Of a DNA stretch of 64,000 bases, positions 1 through 7,928 are shown one piece after another. The DNA is from Candidatus Poribacteria bacterium. GTDB lineage: Bacteria > Poribacteria > WGA-4E > WGA-3G. Position 1 is the first letter of the stretch; each line of letters begins with the position of its first letter. Both the position numbers and the translations under genes were made by a program. The notes beneath the pieces are model-generated. The model had not been told where the DNA came from. It was given only the letters and a program-made list of their open reading frames with translations, and did no database searches. Where the stretch lies: assembly GCA_022819945.1 (NCBI GenBank), contig JAJEGI010000009.1, positions 1 through 64,000 on the forward strand. The letters run 5' to 3'.

Positions 1-609
1 AGAGAAGGCAGGGACAGAGGGCGCGGGCAGGTAGACGGGCTCACTTGGCAGGATGTCGAAAGGATTTGCCTTCTCGCGGAAATGAAGAATACGCTCGCGG
101 ACTTACGGGATGCTGCAATGATTCGGCTGATGTCGGATTGCCTACTGCGAGTCTCCGAAGTTGTCGCTGTCAACATTGAGGACTTCCAAGAAAAGACACT
201 GATACTCCGATCGTCAAAATCCGATCAGGAAGGTGCCGGTGAAAGCCTCTACGTCTGTGATGCTACACGAAACGTGTTGGATCGCTACCGCGAACGTGCC
301 GAGATTACAGACGGTGCTATGTTCCGACACATCCGCCGCGGTGACAACATCCAACCGAATCGGATTACCGCGCACTCTGCGCGCCGTATCATCAAAAAGC
401 GGGCTGCGGATGCCGGTATGAAAGGCTTCATCTCCGGGCATTCGCTTCGAGTCGGGTCCGCTGTCTCGCTTGCCCAAGCCGGTGCGACCGTCGTTGATAT
501 GCAAGTCGCGGGCCGCTGGAAATCCTCGAAGATGCCCGCACACTACGCCAAAGCAGAACTTGCAGAACGCGGCGCAATCGCAAGATTCAAAGACGGAAAA
601 TCGGGATAG
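1..609 (+). CDS. Tyrosine recombinase/phage-integrase-like protein, 5' truncated by window edge
   Basis: Frame 1 is open from base 1 (REGRDRGRGQVDGLTWQDVERICLLAEMKNTL...) into the ORF listed at 82. Contains RVSEVVAVNIEDF, HSLRVGSAVSLAQAGATVVDMQVAGRWKSSKMPAHYA, typical of the tyrosine recombinase C-terminal domain. Confidence 0.85.
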   Translation, partial: REGRDRGRGQVDGLTWQDVERICLLAEMKNTLADLRDAAMIRLMSDCLLRVSEVVAVNIEDFQEKTLILRSSKSDQEGAGESLYVCDATRNVLDRYRERAEITDGAMFRHIRRGDNIQPNRITAHSARRIIKKRAADAGMKGFISGHSLRVGSAVSLAQAGATVVDMQVAGRWKSSKMPAHYAKAELAERGAIARFKDGKSG

Positions 610-648
610 CCGCCATAGGGTTGTTGATTTATAGCGTATAACCCTATC

Positions 649-711
649 AGAGCCATTCAGTTCTCAATCTTTTCGTCCAATTTTGGACCCCCAGGCCCGG
701 TAGGTTCCGAA
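649..711. repeat. Left half of the AGAGCCATTCA-TIR repeat family (truncated copy)
   Basis: agagccattcagttctcaatcttttcgtccaattttggacccccaggcccggtaggtt matches the left halves of the copies at 35315 and 58337. Confidence 0.7.
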
Positions 712-891
712 AGGACCTCAACACTAACAGTCCCGCATATCCAGACAGAAACAGAGTGAAACCCAACGTCCTCTTCTGAGATGGTGGAAACGTGCTGGTA
801 GGTCTATTGCGTTTTTTTTGACATTTATTAACAAATATGTTAAACTTAATTTTAAAGCCTCACTGCAATCGGGGTATGAAACCCCAGCTCC

Positions 892-922
892 ATGCAGGCG
901 GGGTTTGAAACCCCGCCTGCAT
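892..922. repeat. 31-bp perfect palindrome, atgcaggcggggttt-g-aaaccccgcctgcat
   Basis: 15-bp perfectly complementary arms with 1-nt centre; related hairpins nearby (872-887 and 930-955). Confidence 0.85.
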
Positions 923-1046
923 ATTTTTCGGGTTTTCAAACCGCGCCTGCAGTATCGTAGATATTTTCCCGGGCCTGGGTTAGATTTCACGTCTTTTTTT
1001 TTGACAGTATATCAAAAATGCTATAACACTTGAAAATGGTACCAAA

Positions 1047-2114
1047 ATGTTTGAAAAACTCAAGGATATCGAAACTAAATACGCTGAGACTGAAAAAGCA
1101 CTCGGAGATCCAGCGCAAATTTCAAATCAGCAACGGTTAATGGAGTTATCCAAAACCCACGCCGAACTCTTGCCGATCGTTTCTGCTTATCAGGAATACC
1201 AGCAATTAGAAACCGCGCTTGAAGATACGCTCACCCTGATGGAATCGGAAACAGACGAAGAAATGGTTGGATTGGCGCAAGAGGAATTGGACAGCCTCAC
1301 CACGAAAAAAGAAGCACTGACCGAAGAACTCAAGCTCCTCCTCATTCCGAAAGATCCGAACGATCAAAAGAATGTTATCATCGAAATTCGGGCAGGCACA
1401 GGCGGTGAAGAAGCCAGCCTCTTCGCAGCGGAGTTGTTTCGGATGTACACCCGTTACGCAGAGCGACAAAATTGGAAAGTTGAGATCCTCAGTGCGAACC
1501 CAACCGGATTAAAAGGCTTTAAAGAAGTCATCTTCTCTATTGACGGAACAGGCGCATATAGCCACCTAAAATTTGAAGGCGGCATACATCGCGTCCAGCG
1601 GATTCCGACAACCGAAACCAGCGGACGCATCCACACTTCTGCCGCAACAGTCGCTGTGCTACCCGAAGCAGAAGCACTCGATTTGGCGATCGACGAAGCA
1701 ACGGAATTGCGGATTGATACCTACCGCTCCTCCGGACCCGGGGGGCAAAGCGTTAACACAACGGACTCCGCCATCCGGATAACACACATCCCAACAGGAT
1801 TGGTCGTAACCTGCCAAGACGAAAAATCTCAGCATAAGAACCGTTCTAAGGCGATGAAAATTCTCCGAGCACGCCTCCAAGAGCAAAAACAGGCTGAACT
1901 TAACACTGAAAGAGCCGAAACCCGACGCTCTATGGTCGGGAGCGGTGATAGAAGCGAGAAAATTCGGACTTATAACTTCCCACAATCTCGTGTAACCGAT
2001 CACCGTATCCAATTTAGCTCCTATCAACTTGATGCCGTTGTCGATGGGGATTTGGAAGCCTTTATTGATCAACTAACAACTGCGGACCAAGCGGAAAAGT
2101 TGCAAGAGGCTTAA
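1047..2114 (+). CDS. prfA: Peptide chain release factor 1
   Basis: [13 protein letters not shown] and [22 protein letters not shown] (GGQ motif); length 355 aa. Confidence 0.97.
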   Translation: MFEKLKDIETKYAETEKALGDPAQISNQQRLMELSKTHAELLPIVSAYQEYQQLETALEDTLTLMESETDEEMVGLAQEELDSLTTKKEALTEELKLLLIPKDPNDQKNVIIEIRAGTGGEEASLFAAELFRMYTRYAERQNWKVEILSANPTGLKGFKEVIFSIDGTGAYSHLKFEGGIHRVQRIPTTETSGRIHTSAATVAVLPEAEALDLAIDEATELRIDTYRSSGPGGQSVNTTDSAIRITHIPTGLVVTCQDEKSQHKNRSKAMKILRARLQEQKQAELNTERAETRRSMVGSGDRSEKIRTYNFPQSRVTDHRIQFSSYQLDAVVDGDLEAFIDQLTTADQAEKLQEA

Positions 2115-2183
2115 CGCACGCCGACTAAGGAACACAAGACTATGTTTGAAACTGCAGTGGGGGCTGACTAAAGGACACAGACT

Positions 2184-3062
2184 ATGCCTGATAAAATGTG
2201 GCGTGTGGTGGATTTACTCCATTGGACATCGCGGTATTTTCAACAACACGGCATCCCGAATCCGAGGTTAGACGCAGAGGTATTGCTCGGACATTTACTC
2301 GAAAAAAGTCGACTGCAACTCTATCTCCACTTTGAAATGCCGGTCTTCCAAGAACACCTCACACCGTTTCGAGAACTCATCAAAAAACGGATTGAGCGTA
2401 CACCCGTTAGTTACTTGACAAATCGAAAAGAATTCATGGCCTTAGATTTTTACGTAGATGAACGGGTCCTCATTCCGAGACCTGAAACCGAACAACTCGT
2501 TGAAACCGTTCTCACAGCAAAAACAGCGGATGCCCAACGTTTATTAGAACTCGGGACAGGGAGTGGTGTGATCGCTACGAGTCTCGCCGTACATCAACCC
2601 GAATGGGATATTATCGCAACGGACATCTCTGAACCCGCACTCGCAGTCGCTCAAAAGAATGCCGAAACACACGCACGTACAGCGCAAATCAAATTTCTGT
2701 CCGGCGACCTATTTGAACCCATAAAGGCGATAGACCCTAATCAGGAAACCCGCTTCGATTGGATCGTCTGCAATCCGCCTTATATCAAAAAAACAGAATG
2801 GGATACCCTGAGCCCGGATGTTCGCGACTATGAGCCAGAGATCGCCCTGTTCGCCGGCGACGACGGCCTTGCTGTGATCCGTCGATTAATTACTGAGGCA
2901 CCTGAATACCTCACACCAAACGGAAAGCTCGTCCTTGAAATCGGGGATACACAAGCCGACGCCATTCGGAGCCTGATTGATGCCGAACCTGCCTACTGCA
3001 CATATCAATTGATCAAAGACTATGCGGAGAAAGAACGGATTGTCCTTGCCAGTGTTTCTTAG
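2184..3062 (+). CDS. prmC: Release factor glutamine methyltransferase (HemK/PrmC)
   Basis: LLELGTGSGVIATSLA, NPPYIKKTEW; adjacent to prfA. Confidence 0.95.
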   Translation: MPDKMWRVVDLLHWTSRYFQQHGIPNPRLDAEVLLGHLLEKSRLQLYLHFEMPVFQEHLTPFRELIKKRIERTPVSYLTNRKEFMALDFYVDERVLIPRPETEQLVETVLTAKTADAQRLLELGTGSGVIATSLAVHQPEWDIIATDISEPALAVAQKNAETHARTAQIKFLSGDLFEPIKAIDPNQETRFDWIVCNPPYIKKTEWDTLSPDVRDYEPEIALFAGDDGLAVIRRLITEAPEYLTPNGKLVLEIGDTQADAIRSLIDAEPAYCTYQLIKDYAEKERIVLASVS

Positions 3063-3137
3063 GTCTGGTTAGCGGATTCTCAAAATCCGGTGCGGTTGAT
3101 GAAGTTTAAGAAAATAAATCGGTAATTCTATATTCTC

Positions 3138-3293
3138 CCTAGGCCCGGTAGGTTGGGTTTCCTAACTGCACCATAAGTGTCAATTTTAGAAAAAATAACC
3201 GCCTCCGCCCCAGGTCCGGTAGGTTCGGTTTCCTAACCGAACCGGATTTTACACAGAAACCTTGAAGCCTTCAAAAACCTCTTGAATCCCGTA
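3138..3293. repeat. Dispersed ~150-bp repeat with two palindromic ggtaggttcggtt..aaccgaacc units (copy 1)
   Basis: Near match to 13963-14107, including aagtgtcaattt(t)a(g/a)gaaaaa and ggattttacacagaaaccttgaag.cttcaaaa.cctcttgaatccc. Confidence 0.85.
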
Positions 3294-3530
3294 GGGTTTA
3301 TTTGCTTGGGTATTTCTTCAGTATGTTTATAGCAGCGTTTTCAAGCAAAATCCAAGCCCCGTAGGGGGTTTTTGCTTGGGGTATTTGCTTGGGTATTTCT
3401 GCGTATTTCTTCAGGGATTGTATCCCCGCCGAATTACGAAATAACCCCGCTCCGCTTTGTGTCTCCATCTGTGCTATTTTACCCAAATTTATAGAGAACC
3501 CCCCAGAAATTCGACGAAAATTATTTTTTC

Positions 3531-3560
3531 TTGACATATTTTGCTAAAATTTGTTATACT
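3531..3560 (+). promoter_or_regulatory. Sigma70-type promoter TTGACA-N18-TATACT upstream of ECF sigma factor gene
   Basis: ttgaca at 3531-3536 and tatact at 3555-3560. Confidence 0.65.
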
Positions 3561-3698
3561 AAATACAAGAAACGTTGGTGGCGCATTAGTTTTCATGGCG
3601 TGCCATTTTTCCTGTTTTTTTTGAAACGCAATCGATTTGTTAACGTTAAAATGTGTAGCCTGCTGAATATTTTTTATAGGCGAAGGAGCAGATTATAA

Positions 3699-4319
3699 AT
3701 GGGGCGCCAAACACCAAACGATTTATCTGCTGTCGAAGACACCTATCTCGCGACGCAAGCGAAAGCAGGCAACGATGCCGCGTTTAGGCAATTGTTCGAC
3801 AAGCATTATAAATGGGTTTATAACAAAGCCTATCGAATGCTTGGAAACTATCAGGATACAGAAGAGGTCGCCTCGGATGTATTCGTCAAGGTTTGGCAGA
3901 AGCTAAACAAAAACAAATGGAACCCAGAAAAAGGTAGTTTTCAGGCATGGCTAAATATGGTGGCTCGAAACACCATTATCGATGCAATACGAAAACGAAA
4001 CAGGATTCGGGAGCATCCACTCAGCGGTTCACCTGATGAAGATGAACAGCCGTTGAGTCAGTACGAGGACCCGTACGCAGACCCCGAACAAGAATTGGAA
4101 GCTGCGGAAGCACAACAAATCCTGGAAAGTGCCCTTGAACAAGTCACGAAACCGAATCATCGGATTGCGTGGATGCTACGGCATTTAGAGGGCTACAGTA
4201 TCGCAGAGATTGCCCGCATTCTTAACCGGAAAGAAGGCACCGTGAAAATTTGGATCTTCCGGTGTACCGAAGAACTGCGGAAAATTCTGGTTGCCAAAGG
4301 CATCCAATGGATTTATTAA
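3699..4319 (+). CDS. ECF-type RNA polymerase sigma factor
   Basis: Region 2 (DAAFRQLFDKHYKWVYNKAYRMLGNYQDTEEVASDVFVKVWQ) and region 4 (RIAWMLRHLEGYSIAEIARILNRKEGTVKIWIFRCTEELRKIL). Confidence 0.93.
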   Translation: MGRQTPNDLSAVEDTYLATQAKAGNDAAFRQLFDKHYKWVYNKAYRMLGNYQDTEEVASDVFVKVWQKLNKNKWNPEKGSFQAWLNMVARNTIIDAIRKRNRIREHPLSGSPDEDEQPLSQYEDPYADPEQELEAAEAQQILESALEQVTKPNHRIAWMLRHLEGYSIAEIARILNRKEGTVKIWIFRCTEELRKILVAKGIQWIY

Positions 4320-4339
4320 TTTTTTTGGAGGATTAACTA

Positions 4340-4984
4340 ATGCGCTTCTGGAAGAAATGGCGAAGAGCCGGGATTTCAGTTGATGATCTCAAAAGAGCAG
4401 AGATGTTAGAGGCTTATACGGGTTGGCTGAAAAACGAAAAGCTATCCCGTAAGCAGAAACGGCTCTTGAAAGAGATCAATAGTTACCCGGAACTTCAGCC
4501 GTTGAAACAACTTATTGATTTTTCACACTATCGTTTTGAGGAACGAGAGAACATTACGCCACCACCGGGGGCACAGCAGCGGGCTCGTGAACGCGTCATG
4601 GCAGAAATTCGGAGCGACGCTCCCGCCAACGATGGATTACAACCGCAATTCGGTTATAGCCCAGAAGGGATGGGCAACGAAACTACCGAAATTATGCAGG
4701 TAGACGCGGAACTACCCAACGCTGAGGCACTCCGACAGTGGGAAACCGAGCAGACAACGACATCCCCAGAAATGTTAGAACGCTACGATGCAATCCGAAC
4801 CCTTTCCCGTTTGCACATGCGATTCGAGCAGAAGGATGATGACGTGTACGTTACAGATCTCGGGAGTTCCAATGCAACCTACGTTGATAACGAACGCATT
4901 GAAACATCTACCCGCATTCAAGACGGCTCTATACTGAAGTGTGGAAAAATTAGCTTCAAAGTTGTTGGTATTGAACGTTCATAG
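4340..4984 (+). CDS. FHA-domain protein in operon with the ECF sigma factor
   Basis: C-terminus SRLHMRFEQKDDDVYVTDLGSSNATYVDNERIETSTRIQDGSILKCGKISFKVVG matches FHA beta-sandwich spacing (SRLH, DLGSSNxT); N-terminal helical region resembles a cytosolic anti-sigma-like arm. Confidence 0.75.
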   Translation: MRFWKKWRRAGISVDDLKRAEMLEAYTGWLKNEKLSRKQKRLLKEINSYPELQPLKQLIDFSHYRFEERENITPPPGAQQRARERVMAEIRSDAPANDGLQPQFGYSPEGMGNETTEIMQVDAELPNAEALRQWETEQTTTSPEMLERYDAIRTLSRLHMRFEQKDDDVYVTDLGSSNATYVDNERIETSTRIQDGSILKCGKISFKVVGIERS

Positions 4985-5046
4985 GTATATGGGGAGAAGG
5001 AGCAGGAGCGCATTAATGGACAAATATTTAAGGCTTTCCGCTCCTT

Positions 5047-6093
5047 ATGAAAATTGTGCAGTTAAGGCATACCCACTCATTAGCATTGTCTCATTTTCAA
5101 CAAGCAACCCTCAGTTACGGGCAGGCATGCTATGTTGAAGCGATCCAACACTACCTCGCTGGCTTGAAATTAGGTGCGGCACAGCATCACTATATCTATG
5201 CCGATCTGGCAAAAGCTTATGAGATGGTTGGAGAATGGGACACTGCGCTGGCATGCTTAGACATCGCACTTCGGTTATGTCCAGATTCGCCGACTGCCCT
5301 CAGACGTAAAGCACGTATCCTTGATGAGAAAGCATGCTACGACGGGTTGGTCCGTTTGGAGGATTTGCGCGAACCACCTCCCCAAACATTCCTTGAACAG
5401 TTACAACTCGATACTATAACACCCGCTAAACACGTTATAAATGCCGAATTTTTCAACCTAACTTGTCATTCGATGATGACCCCCCAGACAGTGTGGAACA
5501 TCTCTCGACTTATTTATCGAACTTATACTGAATTGGGTGAAATGTTAGGGTATTATCCTATTTCCCCTGTACCCATCTCAATTACAAACACAAATGGCAC
5601 CACAGCGTCGCAGCGTTCACTACCGAAGTGGGCGAGCGGCTGCTACGACGGAAGTATCCGTCTACTCTACTGCGCAGCGGGGGAGCCAGTCCTTGGTATT
5701 TTATATGCACTGCTTCGGCATGAATGGGTCCACCTATTGGTCTATCATCTCACAAATGGACACTGCCCGGTATGGCTTGATGAGGGACTCGCACAGAACA
5801 TTGCACGCCCTATGTTCCAATCCGAACGGCTTGATTTGCAACAGGCGGTTCAAGCGAAACGGTTACTCTCGTTTGCTGCCTTGAGTGAGCCGTTCAGTCA
5901 ACTTCCGACGAAATACCGGAAATTGGCATATATTCAATCCGCAGCGATCGTTGAATATCTGACGCAACAATTCGGTTTCCCCGAAATCCGCGAACTGCTT
6001 CATCAATTAGGGGATAGTGTACCGACAGAAACGGCAATTAAACAGGCTTTTGGGCTGACGCTGAAGGAAATTCCGATCGTCGGAAACCTTTAG
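5047..6093 (+). CDS. TPR-containing peptidase MA-like (gluzincin) metalloprotease-like protein
   Basis: TPR-like N-terminus; HEWVHLLVYHL (HExxH) followed by CPVWLDEGLAQ. Confidence 0.75.
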   Translation: MKIVQLRHTHSLALSHFQQATLSYGQACYVEAIQHYLAGLKLGAAQHHYIYADLAKAYEMVGEWDTALACLDIALRLCPDSPTALRRKARILDEKACYDGLVRLEDLREPPPQTFLEQLQLDTITPAKHVINAEFFNLTCHSMMTPQTVWNISRLIYRTYTELGEMLGYYPISPVPISITNTNGTTASQRSLPKWASGCYDGSIRLLYCAAGEPVLGILYALLRHEWVHLLVYHLTNGHCPVWLDEGLAQNIARPMFQSERLDLQQAVQAKRLLSFAALSEPFSQLPTKYRKLAYIQSAAIVEYLTQQFGFPEIRELLHQLGDSVPTETAIKQAFGLTLKEIPIVGNL

Positions 6094-6132
6094 CACGCAA
6101 ATCTGGGGCTCCCCTACAGAATCACCCAACAC

Positions 6133-6627
6133 ATGACGAAACTTGATATTGCTATCCTTATCCTTGTTGGACTGGCTGGTGTGAGTTGTTACCGTACAGG
6201 GTTCACACGAAGCGTTTGGGGTGTGTTCGTAATTGGTGTCGGGTTTTTCATAGCATGCCAATTCTGGCACCCGCTCGCGACATTCCTTCAAAAACTTATA
6301 GCAAACCCAACTTGGGCGAAATGGCTGAGCATTGTTACCATTGTACTTGTCATTTCTATTCTCGTTGACTCGCTTTTCGAGCGTATCCAGCGTATCTTTG
6401 AAAAAGGGGTCTTGGGTTGGGCAAATCGCCTCTTAGGGCTCTGCTTCGGCATCGCTTCGGGTGGGCTTATTATCGCTTTCGCGCTCATCTTACTAAACAC
6501 CTATGGTGGCAACGGTTTCAAAAGCGAGATTGAAAATTCTCGTTTCGCGCCACAACTCATAGATGTTGCTAATCGCGCTTGGGCAGTGAGTAAAGATCAC
6601 GTCCAAAGACAACTTGATACCCAATGA
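6133..6627 (+). CDS. CvpA family membrane protein
   Basis: LDIAILILVGLAGVSCYRTGFTRSVWGVFVIGVGFFIACQF followed by further TM helices, CvpA-like architecture. Confidence 0.75.
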   Translation: MTKLDIAILILVGLAGVSCYRTGFTRSVWGVFVIGVGFFIACQFWHPLATFLQKLIANPTWAKWLSIVTIVLVISILVDSLFERIQRIFEKGVLGWANRLLGLCFGIASGGLIIAFALILLNTYGGNGFKSEIENSRFAPQLIDVANRAWAVSKDHVQRQLDTQ

Positions 6628-7571
6628 AAACCTTCCTACCTCTCTTAAGGCGATACCGGCTCCTCAGTTGTACCCTATGCTTGGTCTTTTTCAGCACGGT
6701 TACGCCGTCTCCAGCAGTCGTAGAATCTGCTTTTGCAGACGCACTCTTCCGAGAAAGCGACTATCTCAACGCCGCCCACGAATATAAACGGCTCCTTTTC
6801 CTACATCCCGATGCACCCCAAAGCGATTTCATAGCCTTTCGCGTTGCCGCATCTTACCAGAATGCCGGTCAATTGAAAAACGCGATTCGCGCATATCAAC
6901 ACCTGATTGATACCTATCCGAAAAGCACGCTTGTCGCACGCGCGAAAAACAACATCGCCCAATGCCATATTCTATCCGGCGATCGTCAGCAAGGACTCAC
7001 ATCACTCAAACAATTTCTCACCGAACATAAGAAGAGTGATTTGGCACCACGTGTCCACTTCACAATGGGGATCCTACACATAGACAGGGGAGAATGGACA
7101 GCGGCAAACAGCGTGTGGACGCAGGTCGCTTTAACCTATTCTGAGAGTCCGTTTGCTGAGGTTAGCGATAGATTAGCACGGATGGTAAAAAATGCTGAGA
7201 CGTTACCGCACCGCTCTCCAACGATCGCAGGCGCGCTCTCAGTATTGGTACCGGGCGGTGGACAAGTTTACACCGGACGAACAGTCGAGGGGCTTTCCGC
7301 ATTCGCCAGTATCGCAATCCTCGGCGGGGCAAGTTTCTATTACGCGGATCAAGCGCGTTATGAAGTTGCTGTACCTATGGGTATACTCGGGGCGTTTCTC
7401 TATGGAAACAGTATTTACCAGAGTATCCAAACAGCGCGGGCTTTTAACCTACAGCAGGAAAGACTGTTTCGCAGTAAACTCCAACAGGAAATTCGAGATT
7501 CTGGCTTATTCGGGACAATCCCACCACCGACAGATGAAGTGAAATGGGTGCTGTGGCAATCAAGGTTTTAA
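6624..7571 (+). CDS. Secreted TPR protein with C-terminal membrane segment
   Basis: Signal peptide; SDYLNAAHEYKRLLFLHPDAPQSDFIAFRVAASYQNAG; C-terminal GALSVLVPGGGQVYTGRTVEGLSAF. Start overlaps the stop of the CvpA gene. Paralogue at 14226-15104. Confidence 0.75.
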   Translation: MKTFLPLLRRYRLLSCTLCLVFFSTVTPSPAVVESAFADALFRESDYLNAAHEYKRLLFLHPDAPQSDFIAFRVAASYQNAGQLKNAIRAYQHLIDTYPKSTLVARAKNNIAQCHILSGDRQQGLTSLKQFLTEHKKSDLAPRVHFTMGILHIDRGEWTAANSVWTQVALTYSESPFAEVSDRLARMVKNAETLPHRSPTIAGALSVLVPGGGQVYTGRTVEGLSAFASIAILGGASFYYADQARYEVAVPMGILGAFLYGNSIYQSIQTARAFNLQQERLFRSKLQQEIRDSGLFGTIPPPTDEVKWVLWQSRF

Positions 7572-7703
7572 AACGTCAATTGCGTGTCGATTAAAATTAT
7601 GCACCTTTTTTCAACGCATTCGCGACATTATATAGTGAAATAATCAAACGTTTCTTCCTGCCTTTAAGCGTTCCTACCCAAAAACGTATTACCCAGTTAT
7701 TAT

Positions 7704-7900
7704 TATAGTAAATCCCATAATTATTTGCACACGCGGTAGGGTCGTAGGGGGTTTTTGCTTGGGTGTTTCTGCGGATTTCTTCACGGTTTGGAACCCTCCC
7801 GGACTTCGATCAAAAATTACCGAATTAATAAATTAATCTTCATCAAACCGCACCGGACTTCGATCAAAAATTACCGATAACCGAACCGGATTTTACTATA
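7704..7900. repeat. MITE-like element, TIR TATAGTAAATCC...GGATTTTACTATA (197-bp copy)
   Basis: tatagtaaatcccataattatttgcac at left, ccggattttactata at right; same ends at 15866-15992 and 27362-27486. Confidence 0.75.
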
Positions 7901-7928
7901 AAAAATGAAACCTTTCTGGAGATGTCAG

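Noticed and set aside
818-1033. 71-aa ORF upstream of prfA and its antisense (724-990)
   Set aside because: Translation of the CCCCGCCTGC palindromes; PCRRGLKPRLH-type repeats are typical artefacts.
3298-3537. 79-aa minus-strand ORF
   Set aside because: Lies in the gcttgggtatttcttcag repeat region before the sigma gene; no coding features.
4340-4984. Classical zinc-binding anti-sigma factor
   Set aside because: No HxxxCxxC motif and no TM segment seen; FHA assignment fits better.
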